Source: Tardibacter sp963781025
GTDB taxonomy: Bacteria; Pseudomonadota; Alphaproteobacteria; Sphingomonadales; Sphingomonadaceae
DNA: 64,000 nucleotides
Assembly (NCBI GenBank): GCA_963781025.1
Contig: CAWADU010000003.1
Location: 1,302,001-1,366,000 of the forward strand
Direction of reading: 5' to 3'
Shown: one piece after another, positions 55,060 to 63,845 of the stretch
Position numbering within the stretch: the stretch's first letter is position 1
How the letters are laid out: each line of letters opens with the position of its first letter
Position numbers and translations under genes: made by a program
Notes under the pieces: generated by a model
Seen by the model: only the letters and a program-made list of their open reading frames with translations
Database searches by the model: none
What the model was told of the DNA's origin: nothing

Positions 55060-56769
55060 TCACCTTTTGCTGAGGAGGAGATCGCCAAGAACCATGGCGT
55101 CGACCGGGTGGGAGAGGAAAAATCCAAGCGCGTCGATTTCCTGGCCGACGATCGGTTCGCCCGCCCCGTTCAATGACGTGTTGAGCACGATCGGCGGCAG
55201 GCCGCGCGCATCCAGCCGTTCAAGCAGGCCGTGCAGGTCAACGGCGCTTTCGCGGCTCACCGTTTGCACCCGCGCACTCCCGTCCACATGGCGGACCGCC
55301 CCCAGATCGGCGGCGCGCGCCTCCACGACCTGGGCGGTGGTGGTCATGTAAGGGGCCATGTCGTTGTCGTGCTCGGTAAACCAGGTGGCGGCCTTTTCCT
55401 GCAACACCGCAGGCGCGAATGGACGGAAAAGCTCGCGTTTCTTGACGACCTGGTTCAGCCGGTCGCGCATCGCCGCCTTTTGTGGCGCGGCAAGGATCGA
55501 TCGCTGCCCCAGCGCTCGCGGTCCCCATTCGAAGCGGCCGCGCACAAAGGCGCAAATCCTGTCGTCGGCGATCAGGCCGGCGGCGGCGTCGAGGACGTCG
55601 TCCGGCTCCGTCCAGCGCACGCCGAGCTGGTTGCACAGGTCGCGTGCAACGGCGGTCGATATCGGAGCGCCAAGCGCGGCGGTCGTCATCGGCACGGGCC
55701 GCCGCCCGTCGAGTTCTATGGCGCCAAGCATCGCCGCGCCCAGCGCGCCGCCTGCGTCACCGGCGGCGGGCTGCACGAAGACGTTCTTGAATCCGCTCTC
55801 CCGCTGAAGGCGCGCATTGGCGACGCAATTGAGCGCGACGCCGCCCGCCAGGCAGAGGTTGTCCGAACCCGTCCGCCGGCGCGCTTCCTGCGCCAGCGCC
55901 ATGATCGCCTCTTCGGTCACCCATTGCAGTGACGCCGCGATATCGGCGTAGCGCTGGTCGGTTGCGTCGTTTTCCAGATCCCAGGGCTTGCCGCGCGGGC
56001 GGCGGGCGCCAAGCAGCGCCTCCATCCTGGGGCTGAAGGCGATGTCGGTATCGGTATGGAAGGCGAAATATTCCATCGCCAGCGTGAATGCGCCGCTCGC
56101 GTCGATCCGCAGCAGCTTCGAGAATTCCGTCTTGAACCGGGGGCGGCCGAATGCGGCCAGGCCCATGACCTTATACTCGCCCTCGTTGACCTCGAAACCG
56201 AGATAGGCGGTGAGCGCCGCATAAAGCAGGCCGATGGAATGCGGATATTCGATGGTCGCCAGGCATTTGAGGCTGGCCCCGTCCCCCATCCAGATGGCCG
56301 TCGAGATGTCCTCGCCCATGCCGTCGATGGTCAGCACCGCCGCCTTGTCATATGGGCTGGCGAAAAAGGTGCTGGCGGCGTGGCTTTCGTGATGGCCGGC
56401 CGTCGTCACCTTGCTTCGCGGCACCCCCAGCATGGCCGCGATCCCGTCGAGTACCCAGATCTTGGCTCCGATCTGAGCCTTCATGGCTGCGGGAAATTGC
56501 TTCCAGGAACGCGGAAACGTCTTCAATGAAGACAGCATGACGCGTTCCAGCCGGGCAAACGGATTTTCATAAAAGACAACGCGATCAAGGTCTTCGGCGG
56601 AAAGTCCGGCTTGCGCCAGGCACGCCTCGGCGGCGCGGCGGGGAAGGCCCGCATCGTTTTTCCGGCGCGAGAAACGCTCCTCCTGCATCGCCGCGACAAT
56701 GCGGCCGTCAACGATCAGCGCCGCCGCCGCATCATGATAATAGGCCGAAACGCCGAGAACCGCGCTCAT
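55060..56769 (-). CDS. NodU/CmcH family O-carbamoyltransferase
   Basis: A 569-residue enzyme that transfers a carbamoyl group from carbamoyl phosphate (via carbamoyl-AMP) to a hydroxyl of a small molecule or glycan. The N-terminal Kae1-like part has VLGVSAYYHDAAAALIVDG, HHESHAASTFF and LTIDGMGEDIST; the C-terminal part has CLAGGVALNCVANARL, FVQPAAGDAGGALGAA and GRFEWGPRALGQRSILA. ATG 56769 overlaps the stop of the ferritin-like gene. The acceptor is unknown. Confidence 0.92.
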   Translation of the reverse strand: MSAVLGVSAYYHDAAAALIVDGRIVAAMQEERFSRRKNDAGLPRRAAEACLAQAGLSAEDLDRVVFYENPFARLERVMLSSLKTFPRSWKQFPAAMKAQIGAKIWVLDGIAAMLGVPRSKVTTAGHHESHAASTFFASPYDKAAVLTIDGMGEDISTAIWMGDGASLKCLATIEYPHSIGLLYAALTAYLGFEVNEGEYKVMGLAAFGRPRFKTEFSKLLRIDASGAFTLAMEYFAFHTDTDIAFSPRMEALLGARRPRGKPWDLENDATDQRYADIAASLQWVTEEAIMALAQEARRRTGSDNLCLAGGVALNCVANARLQRESGFKNVFVQPAAGDAGGALGAAMLGAIELDGRRPVPMTTAALGAPISTAVARDLCNQLGVRWTEPDDVLDAAAGLIADDRICAFVRGRFEWGPRALGQRSILAAPQKAAMRDRLNQVVKKRELFRPFAPAVLQEKAATWFTEHDNDMAPYMTTTAQVVEARAADLGAVRHVDGSARVQTVSRESAVDLHGLLERLDARGLPPIVLNTSLNGAGEPIVGQEIDALGFFLSHPVDAMVLGDLLLSKR

Positions 56770-57548
56770 AGGGCCAATTGTCCGCGCTTGCCTGCAACCT
56801 TGGCAGCGGCGGCCACCGTCCCTGCCCCGAAGTCCGGCTGCGCAGGCGATATGGCCGGCGCCGCCCCCGGCCGGGCTGGCTCTATCCACCCCGTCCGCCG
56901 GGGTTTGAGCGCCGCCACCAGGGCGACGAACGGCGAGCAGGCCAGATAGATCAAACTCATCACCAGAAAATACAGCTTTTCGGCCATGAAGCGGCCAAGA
57001 CGCCGCCAGTTGCGCCACGCTTCCCACGCCGCCGCGGCTCGCAATTCCGCGCGGGCCCGTTCCTCGCTTCCCGCAAGCGCGACAAGCAACTCCCGCGTAT
57101 AGGTTTCGTGGCGATGTTCGTCGCGAATAATGGCGTTGAACAGCGCGTGGGTTTGCCTGTCGTCACGCATACCGAACCAGTCCCGATAGGTTTCGAACTG
57201 CCGCCGTCCGCGCGCTTCGCCGCGATGGACAAAGGCCAGGAATCGCAGCTCCCCCAGACGTTCGAAGAGATCTTCGTTGTCCGCCACGGGAAACCCCAGG
57301 GATTGCGCCCCCGCATCAAGTTGCAGCTCGGCAGATCGCAAAGCGAACATCCGCGCATGTCGCGCCTCGTCGAGCATGTGCCGCAGATAGGCCGCCCGCC
57401 GGTCGGGGCTGGACGCAAGCCGGGCAGCCTGTGCCAGATCCAGCATGCTGCCATGCTCGGCGAGGGCGAAGTTGAACAGCTTGCGCGCACCATGGCCAGG
57501 TATGCGCCACACGATCGGATTGACAATCTTGGCGATCAACGCACTCAT
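56766..57548 (-). CDS. Ferritin-like (di-iron type) protein
   Basis: A 260-residue helical protein with a possible di-iron site: E31, E61-x-x-H64 in DEARHARM, and E144-x-x-H147 in DEHRHETY. A hydrophobic helix near the C-terminus (LYFLVMSLIYLACSPFVALVAAL) suggests membrane attachment. It could be an oxidase or hydroxylase acting on the same substrate as the carbamoyltransferase whose gene overlaps its end. ATG 57548 follows GGGAGGGGG; the frame is open to 57941 but that part is a shadow of a repeat gene. Confidence 0.78.
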   Translation of the reverse strand: MSALIAKIVNPIVWRIPGHGARKLFNFALAEHGSMLDLAQAARLASSPDRRAAYLRHMLDEARHARMFALRSAELQLDAGAQSLGFPVADNEDLFERLGELRFLAFVHRGEARGRRQFETYRDWFGMRDDRQTHALFNAIIRDEHRHETYTRELLVALAGSEERARAELRAAAAWEAWRNWRRLGRFMAEKLYFLVMSLIYLACSPFVALVAALKPRRTGWIEPARPGAAPAISPAQPDFGAGTVAAAAKVAGKRGQLAL

Positions 57549-57585
57549 TTCCCCCTCCCCCTGGAAAAAATCGCCGGGATCGAGG

Positions 57586-57969
57586 CTATTGCTTGGCGGC
57601 GGTGCTCTTACCGGCTGTCGCGGCTGGCGATGGGCTGGGCGACGCCGTGCCTGCGGGGCTGGGCGAGGCAGCGGGGCTGGCAGACGCATTGGGCGACGCC
57701 ATTCCGGACGGACTTGGCGAAGGACTGGCCGACGCACTCGGCGACGCCATTCCGGACGCGCTCGGCGAAGGACTGGCCGACGCACTCGGCGACGCCATTC
57801 CGGACGGGCCTGGTGATGTGGAAGACGATGCGGAACCAGAGGCAGACGAGCTTGGCGAGGAAGCCGATGGATTGGGCGCGGCAACGCTGGATCGGCCCAG
57901 CCACCACGTTCCGCCAAGAACTGCGGCAGCGCCAATAGCACCCAGAATGACTTTAGCTGGTTTCTGCAT
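57586..57969 (-). CDS. Membrane-anchored Ser/Pro/Ala-rich repeat protein
   Basis: A protein of about 127 residues: one N-terminal membrane helix (VILGAIGAAAVLGGTWWLG) followed only by Ser, Pro, Ala and Gly, with a few Met and Thr, in 16-residue repeats. It looks like an extended periplasmic spacer. ATG 57969 is eight bases after AGGA; ATG 57975 and 58020 are in frame but worse placed. It is the first gene of the minus-strand cluster. No known domain. Confidence 0.65.
   Translation of the reverse strand: MQKPAKVILGAIGAAAVLGGTWWLGRSSVAAPNPSASSPSSSASGSASSSTSPGPSGMASPSASASPSPSASGMASPSASASPSPSPSGMASPNASASPAASPSPAGTASPSPSPAATAGKSTAAKQ
57692..57805. repeat. 48-bp tandem repeat
   Basis: Two nearly identical 48-base units (57692-57739 and 57740-57787) and the start of a third, each beginning GGCGACGCCATTCCGGACG. 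They code a 16-residue Ser/Pro/Ala repeat on the minus strand. Confidence 0.88.
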
Positions 57970-58165
57970 GCCCATGTTCCTATGTTGCTGATAAGACCGA
58001 CTTATGCTGTTCGCGAACATGAACTTTGTTTTCAGTTTGTCAAATATCTTTTGATCATTTCTTCAACCGAAATGAATTTGTTCGGATATGGTTAATTTAG
58101 CATTTCGTTAACATTATCGTCCGGAATATCTTCTACCTTGCGGTAACTTTCTGGAGTGACATCTC

Positions 58166-59068
58166 ATGCCGATTTCCAAACAGGACTTTGAGAAAAAGCT
58201 GGCGGCATTGCCCCCCGCCGCTGCGGACAAGCTTTACGGGATCATGTTCGATACTTCCTTCGACGGCGTGATCAGCGCGGCCGACGCTGCCGCATTGGCG
58301 GCGCAAATGGGGGTCACGTTACAGCAACTCGCGTTTGACCTGGTGCCATTCGCCCAGCTCTATGCCGTCGCGCCCATTTCCAACTTCCAGGTCGGCGCCG
58401 TCAGCATCGGCCTCACGGGCGCGCTTTACTATGGCGCCAACCTCGAGGTCGTCGGTCAGGCTTTGAGCTTCACCGTCCATGCCGAACAAGCGACCACCGC
58501 CAACGCCTGGCTGCACGGCGAGCAGGGCCTCAGCGCGCTGGCGATCTCGGCCGCGCCCTGCGGGTATTGCCGCCAGTTCCTTTACGAGCTGGTTGATGCC
58601 GCAACCCTGGACGTCGTGCTTTCCAGCGACTCGACCCAGTTGCTGACCTATTTCCTGCCGGACGCGTTCGGGCCGCATGACCTTGGCGTCCAGGGCGGGC
58701 TGATGCAGCCACAGGCGAATGGCCTGATCGTCCAGCAACCGCTGGATGCGGCGGCCACTGCGGCACTGGCGGCGGCCAACGCGTCTTACAGCCCCTACAC
58801 CAGCACCTTCGCCGGTGTCGCGCTGCAAACGTCGAGCGGCGGCATCTACACCGGCCGTTATGCCGAAAACGCCGCGTACAACCCCAGCATGTCTCCTCTG
58901 GAAGCGGCGTTGTCCCGGATGGTTTTCAACAACCAGCCGTTCAGTTCGATCGTCGAGGCCGTCCTCGTAGAGGCGCAGGGACCGGCCAGCCAGGTCGGCG
59001 CCACCCAGGCCGTGCTCAGTTGCGTCACCTCCACACCCCTTACCGTCTATACCGCCGTCAAAGGCTGA
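58166..59068 (+). CDS. cdd: Cytidine deaminase, two-domain type
   Basis: Zinc enzyme converting cytidine or deoxycytidine to the uridine form. The 300-residue protein has the zinc and proton-shuttle motif HAE (H105-E107) and PCGYC (C132, C135), an N-terminal helical extension, and a C-terminal domain related to the catalytic one without zinc ligands, as in the dimeric E. coli type. The C-terminal domain retains the self-similar TGRYAENAAYNPSMSPLEAAL. The role in pyrimidine salvage is inferred from the family. Confidence 0.88.
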   Translation: MPISKQDFEKKLAALPPAAADKLYGIMFDTSFDGVISAADAAALAAQMGVTLQQLAFDLVPFAQLYAVAPISNFQVGAVSIGLTGALYYGANLEVVGQALSFTVHAEQATTANAWLHGEQGLSALAISAAPCGYCRQFLYELVDAATLDVVLSSDSTQLLTYFLPDAFGPHDLGVQGGLMQPQANGLIVQQPLDAAATAALAAANASYSPYTSTFAGVALQTSSGGIYTGRYAENAAYNPSMSPLEAALSRMVFNNQPFSSIVEAVLVEAQGPASQVGATQAVLSCVTSTPLTVYTAVKG

Positions 59069-59240
59069 GGATACAAGCGAACCGCTGGCCGCGCCGCGTC
59101 GGGAGCGATCCCGGCGCGCAGGCTTGCCCGCAGACCCGAACACACAGCGAAACGTCGCCTTCCCTGGGCCAGGTTCACGTGGCGGCATGCCCCGGCGCGC
59201 GAACCGTGCTATACCGTGCGGACCAGTCGGGGACTAAAAG

Positions 59241-60191
59241 ATGTCGAGGGTCGACTCTTCCCAGCCATGGCCCGATTTGCCGTATGAAGCCTGGCGGGAC
59301 ACCGCGCTCACGCTCCAGCTCTGGACGCAGATCGTCGGCAAGGTCCGGCTATCTCTGACGCCATGGCTTAACCACGGCTGGCACGTTCCGCTCTACGTCA
59401 CCGCCCGAGGGCTTGGGACGTCGCCTATACCCATGGGCGAGGAGCTGCTGGAGATGGAGTTCGACTTCATCGCCCATCGGCTCGCCTGCCGCACCAGCCG
59501 GGGTGAAGAGCGCATGCTTTCGCTCCGGCCGCGAACGGTGGCCGACTTCCACGACCGGCTTATGGGGCTGTTGGCCGAACTCGGCCTTGATATAGCGATC
59601 AACCCCCTGCCCAATGAAGTGCCCGATCCGATCCCATTTCCCGACGATGATCGCCACGCCAGCTATGATGCCGAAGCCGCCCATCGCTTCTGGCGCGCGC
59701 TCATCCAGGTCGATCGCGTCTTCAAGCTGTTCCGCAGCGGTTTTCTTGGCAAGGCGAGTCCGGTCCATTTCTTCTGGGGCAGCTTCGATCTTGCCGTGAC
59801 GCGCTTTTCGGGCCGTCCCGCCCCGCTTCATCCGGGAGGTGTGCCTGGCCTTCCCGACGGGGTAACGCGCGAGGCCTATTCGCACGAGGTCAGCAGCGCG
59901 GGCTTCTGGCCGGGCAACCATGCCTTTCCGCGGGCAGCCTTCTATGCCTATGCCTATCCCGAGCCTCCAGGCTTTCGCGACCGGCCCGTCACCGAAGGCG
60001 CAAGGTTCGACCCCGCGCTCGGCGAGTTCGTCCTGTCCTATGACGTCGTTCGGGCCGCGCCGTCACCCGATGCGCTGCTGCTTGACTTTCTGGCCACGAC
60101 CTATGCCGCGGCGGCCGATTGCGCAGGCTGGGACCGCGCGCGGCTTGAGTGTGCGCTCGGATCGCCGCGACACCCCCGGCCGGTTCCCTGA
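59241..60191 (+). CDS. DUF5996 family protein
   Basis: A 316-residue soluble protein beginning WPDLPYEAWRDTALTLQLWTQIVGKVRL, with HFFWGSFDLAVTRFSGRPAP and SAGFWPGNHAFPRAAFYAYAYPEP, the conserved blocks of DUF5996. The His/Trp-rich motifs suggest an enzyme, but no activity is known. GGGG lies just before the start. It stands alone. Confidence 0.87.
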   Translation: MSRVDSSQPWPDLPYEAWRDTALTLQLWTQIVGKVRLSLTPWLNHGWHVPLYVTARGLGTSPIPMGEELLEMEFDFIAHRLACRTSRGEERMLSLRPRTVADFHDRLMGLLAELGLDIAINPLPNEVPDPIPFPDDDRHASYDAEAAHRFWRALIQVDRVFKLFRSGFLGKASPVHFFWGSFDLAVTRFSGRPAPLHPGGVPGLPDGVTREAYSHEVSSAGFWPGNHAFPRAAFYAYAYPEPPGFRDRPVTEGARFDPALGEFVLSYDVVRAAPSPDALLLDFLATTYAAAADCAGWDRARLECALGSPRHPRPVP

Positions 60192-60306
60192 CCGCCTAAA
60201 GCACGGCGGTCACATTTTTGCTTTATGGCTGGTGATAACGCGGCCTTAATGGTCCGACTGTTAATTATCCATTTTGGCGCCAGGCCGAAGGTGTGCGCAT
60301 TTGTCG

Positions 60307-61260
60307 ATGATCAAGATTGTCGAGTGCCCGGTTGAGCATGGGCTCGGCCCGCGAGCCGGCCGTGTCTCGTCGCTGGCCGGAACGGGTGTCTGGCAATGCG
60401 ACCTCCGCACGGAAGCGTTGACCTGGACGCCCGAGGTTTTCGACATCTTCGCCGTCCCTCGCCAGTCACGGATAGACCGTAGAGACATCGTGCTCATGTA
60501 TTGCGACGAGTCCCGTGAGGTTATGGAAAGGCTACGCGCCGACGCCATCGCGCGGCAGCGCGGATTTTCCCTGGATGCGCGGATTTGCCGGGCTGATGGA
60601 GAGCTTCGCTGGATGCGGCTGACTGGCGGGATCATCTCTTCCCAAGGCCGCCCAACGCGGCTCTATGGGACCAAACAGGACATCACCGAAGAACGGGAAC
60701 ATTGGGAGACGTTGCGCCGGATGACCGAACGGGACGCCCTGACCGGGCTTGCCAATCGCGGCACCTTCCAGACCCGATTTCTCGATTCCCCCGGGTCCGC
60801 CCGGACGATCACTCCCCTTGGCGCGCTGGTTCTTTTCGACATCGACGGCTTCAGGCGGGTCAATGACAAATGGGGCCATGCCGCCGGTGACGCCTGCCTC
60901 AAGACCGTGGCCGAACGGTTATCGACCGGATTTCCCGACGCCCTGATGATCGCCCGGGTCGGCGGAGATCGGATTGCGATACTGGTGCATGTCGATCGCC
61001 CCGTCACGGTGTTGGAACGGATCGTGGAGAGGCAGATCGCCGTTCTTGCCACGCCGGTGTTCTGGCAAGGCGGTTTGATCGAGGTCAGCGTATCTGCGGG
61101 CATCGCTGCCGTCGACGATCCAGTGGCATATGACGCTGAAGCACTGGTGGCGGCCGCCGACGCCGCGCTGCATCACGCCAGGCAGGCAGGCCGGGATACT
61201 TTCCGGACAGCGGATCAAATCGGACGCTTCACGGAAATCCGTCGTTTTGCCAGAACATGA
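60307..61260 (+). CDS. PAS-GGDEF protein with degenerate active site
   Basis: A 317-residue soluble protein. Residues 25-135 form a PAS domain (GTGVWQCDLRTEALTWTPEVFDIF, GRPTRLYGTKQDITEERE). Residues 145-305 form a GGDEF domain with RDALTGLANRGTFQ and FDIDGFRRVNDKWGHAAGDACL, so substrate and one metal residue are kept. The signature itself reads GGDRI, with Arg in place of the essential Glu, so it probably does not make cyclic di-GMP. No inhibitory RxxD site is seen. It may act as a sensor or GTP-binding regulator. Confidence 0.85.
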   Translation: MIKIVECPVEHGLGPRAGRVSSLAGTGVWQCDLRTEALTWTPEVFDIFAVPRQSRIDRRDIVLMYCDESREVMERLRADAIARQRGFSLDARICRADGELRWMRLTGGIISSQGRPTRLYGTKQDITEEREHWETLRRMTERDALTGLANRGTFQTRFLDSPGSARTITPLGALVLFDIDGFRRVNDKWGHAAGDACLKTVAERLSTGFPDALMIARVGGDRIAILVHVDRPVTVLERIVERQIAVLATPVFWQGGLIEVSVSAGIAAVDDPVAYDAEALVAAADAALHHARQAGRDTFRTADQIGRFTEIRRFART

Positions 61261-61368
61261 GGCTGGCGCTGTGTCCCACGCTGACGCGCCGATGATTGTT
61301 CCCTGACAGCGCGGCGGCGCAATACGACCCCTTACGCACGCGCAGGTTTTCGGCTAACCCCCGCGCCC

Positions 61369-63179
61369 ATGACCGCACAGCTCGACCATATCCGCAATTT
61401 CTCGATCATCGCGCATATCGACCATGGCAAGTCGACACTGGCCGACCGCCTGATCCAGCGCACCGGCGGCCTGAGCGATCGCGAGATGTCGGAGCAGGTG
61501 CTCGACAACATGGATATCGAACGCGAGCGCGGCATCACCATCAAGGCGCAGACCGTCCGCCTGGAATACAAGGCGAAGGACGGCCAGACCTATATCCTGA
61601 ACCTGATGGACACGCCGGGCCATGTCGACTTCGCCTATGAGGTCAGCCGCTCGCTTGCCGCATGCGAAGGCGCGCTGCTGGTGGTGGACGCAGCGCAGGG
61701 CGTGGAAGCGCAGACGCTCGCCAACGTCTACCAGTCGATCGAGCACGACCACGAGATCGTGCCCGTCATCAACAAGATCGATCTGCCTGCCGCCGAGCCG
61801 GAAAAGGTGAAGGCGGAAATCGAGGACATCATCGGCCTGCCCGCCGACGACGCGGTGCTCGCTTCGGCCAAATCGGGCATCGGCATCGACGAGATATTAG
61901 AGGCCATCGTCACCCGCATCCCCCCACCCAAGGGCGATCCCAATGCGCCCCTGAAGGCCATGCTGGTCGACAGCTGGTACGATCCCTATCTCGGCGTCGT
62001 CATCCTGATCCGCGTCATCGACGGCGTGGTGAAAAAGGGCCAGCAGGTCAAGTTCATGCAGGCCGGCTCGACCCATCTGATCGACCGGGTCGGCGCGTTC
62101 CGTCCCAAGATCGAGGCGCTCGACGCGCTGGGCCCCGGCGAGGTCGGCTTCATCACCGCGCAGATCAAGGAAGTGGCGCAGACCGCGGTCGGCGACACCA
62201 TCACCGACGCGAAGAAGCCGACGGCAACGGCGCTGCCGGGGTTCAAGCTGGTCCAGCCCGTGGTGTTCTGCGGGCTGTTCCCGGTCGATGCCAACGACTT
62301 TGAAAAGCTGCGCGATAGCATGTACCGGCTGCGGCTGAACGATGCGTCATTCAGCTTCGAGATGGAAACGTCCGCCGCGCTCGGCTTCGGTTTCCGTTGC
62401 GGCTTTCTGGGGCTGTTGCATCTGGAGATCATCCAGGAGCGGCTGACCCGCGAATACGATCTCGACCTGATCACCACCGCGCCATCGGTCGTCTACAAGG
62501 TCCACATGAACGACGGGAAGGTGACGCGAGCTTCACAACCCCGCCGACATGCCCGATCCGGTCTATATCGATCATATCGAGGAGCCGTGGATCGAGGCGA
62601 CGATCTACGTGCCCGACGAATATCTCGGGTTCCATCCTGAAGCTGTGCCAGGATCGGCGGGGCATTCAGAAGAACCTCACCTATGTCGGCGGGCGCGCGC
62701 AACTCACCTACGAGCTGCCCTTGAACGAGGTGGTGTTCGACTTCTACGACCGGCTGAAATCGATCAGCCGCGGCTATGCCAGCTTCGATTATCACCAGAT
62801 CGGCCACCGCGAGGGCGATCTCGTCAAGATGTCGATCCTGGTCAACGCCGAGCCTGTCGATGCCTTGTCGATGATCGTCCATCGCGATGCCGCCGAGGCG
62901 CGCGGCCGCCATATGTGCGAGCGGCTGAAGGACCTGATCCCGCGCCACCTGTTCAAGATTCCGATCCAGGCGGCGATCGGCGGCCGCGTCATCGCCCGGG
63001 AAACCATCGCCGCGCTCCGGAAGGACGTTACCGCGAAATGCTATGGCGGCGACATCAGCCGCAAAAAGAAGCTCCTCGACAAGCAGAAGGAAGGCAAGAA
63101 GCGGATGCGCGAGTATGGCAGCGTGCAGATCCCGCAGGAAGCCTTCATCGCCGCGCTGCGCATGGGCGACGACGGCTGA
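61369..63179 (+). pseudogene. lepA: Translation elongation factor 4 (LepA), two frameshifts
   Basis: Ribosome-associated GTPase related to EF-G. The first frame has AHIDHGKSTLADRL, DTPGHVDF and NKIDLP and ends after YKVHMNDGKVT; a one-base excess at about 62527 leads to MPDPVYIDHIEEPWIEATIYVPDEYLG, and a second at about 62631 to ILKLCQDRRGIQKNLTYVGGRAQL and the C-terminal domain to 63179. Without these two bases the gene codes 602 residues, the normal size. The perfect conservation around the breaks suggests sequencing errors in a working gene. Confidence 0.93.
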
Positions 63180-63332
63180 CACCCCAGGGCGGACGAAGTC
63201 AACTTCGTCAAATTCGAGGCCACCCGGCACCCGCCATCCGCGGGGCCTGCCGGAACATGAAAAAACAGGCGGCATATCGAACAATCACCGGCTTGTGCAC
63301 GCGCGATCCACGGCTATAAGGCGCTGCTCAAC

Positions 63333-63423
63333 GGAGCGGTGGCCGAGTGGTCGAAGGCGCACGCCTGGAAAGTGTGTAACGGTCAAAAGCCGTTCGAGGG
63401 TTCGAATCCCTCCCGCTCCGCCA
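63333..63423 (+). tRNA. tRNA-Ser (GGA)
   Basis: A 91-base class II tRNA with long variable arm: acceptor GGAGCGG pairs with CCGCTCC, D arm GGCCGAGTGGTCGAAGGCGC, anticodon GGA in CTGGAAA, variable arm TAACGGTCAAAAGCCGTT, T arm GAGGGTTCGAATCCCTC, and CCA at 63421-63423. Confidence 0.96.
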
Positions 63424-63845
63424 TTACACCTTGATTTTATTTATATTTTTTCAAACCAAGGCATCGGTTCCCATAACCGCCCCCCCGATAGCGCGCTTGC
63501 TTGAAGCCGGACGCCACGGGACAATTCCGCTCGAAAGCGCTGGCCGCACCTACCTGCCGGATTGGGGTGCGATGATAGGGCTTCAAGACGGGATCGCATT
63601 CAGGCGACGGCACCAAAAGCTGGGACAGGGGCGCACACCCTACGCGACAAATCGCGGCTGGAAATGGCGGAGTGGCGCGGGTTTCCAGACGTGGCAGCTT
63701 CTCAGTCAAAAATGACTTGCGACTTGGATTTGATTGAAAGGGCCGTTTTCTGCTCGTGTGCGGCAAATCATTTTCAATTTTCGTCTCACACATGTGACTT
63801 AAAGCAACCATCGCCATAAGAAGGTCGCGTTTGGGAGGGATTCGG
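63424..63845. other. Gene-free, more AT-rich stretch after tRNA-Ser
   Basis: No convincing gene. It starts with a T-rich run (63432-63455) and the second half (63710-63800) is AT-richer than most of the window. tRNA-Ser 3' ends are common integration sites; no repeat of the tRNA 3' end is visible within the remaining bases. Confidence 0.5.

Noticed and set aside
57692..57805. The 48-bp units as a possible CRISPR array
   Set aside because: The units are directly adjacent with no spacers, lie in frame in a coding region, and have no cas genes nearby.
56778..57938. A 386-codon plus-strand frame opposite the ferritin-like gene
   Set aside because: The ferritin-like minus-strand gene has motifs and a strong ribosome binding site. 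The plus-strand product is unstructured repeat translation at its end.
57593..57991. A plus-strand Asp/Gly/Ala repeat frame
   Set aside because: It is the mirror of the Ser/Pro/Ala repeat gene on the minus strand, which has a better start, a membrane anchor and operon context.
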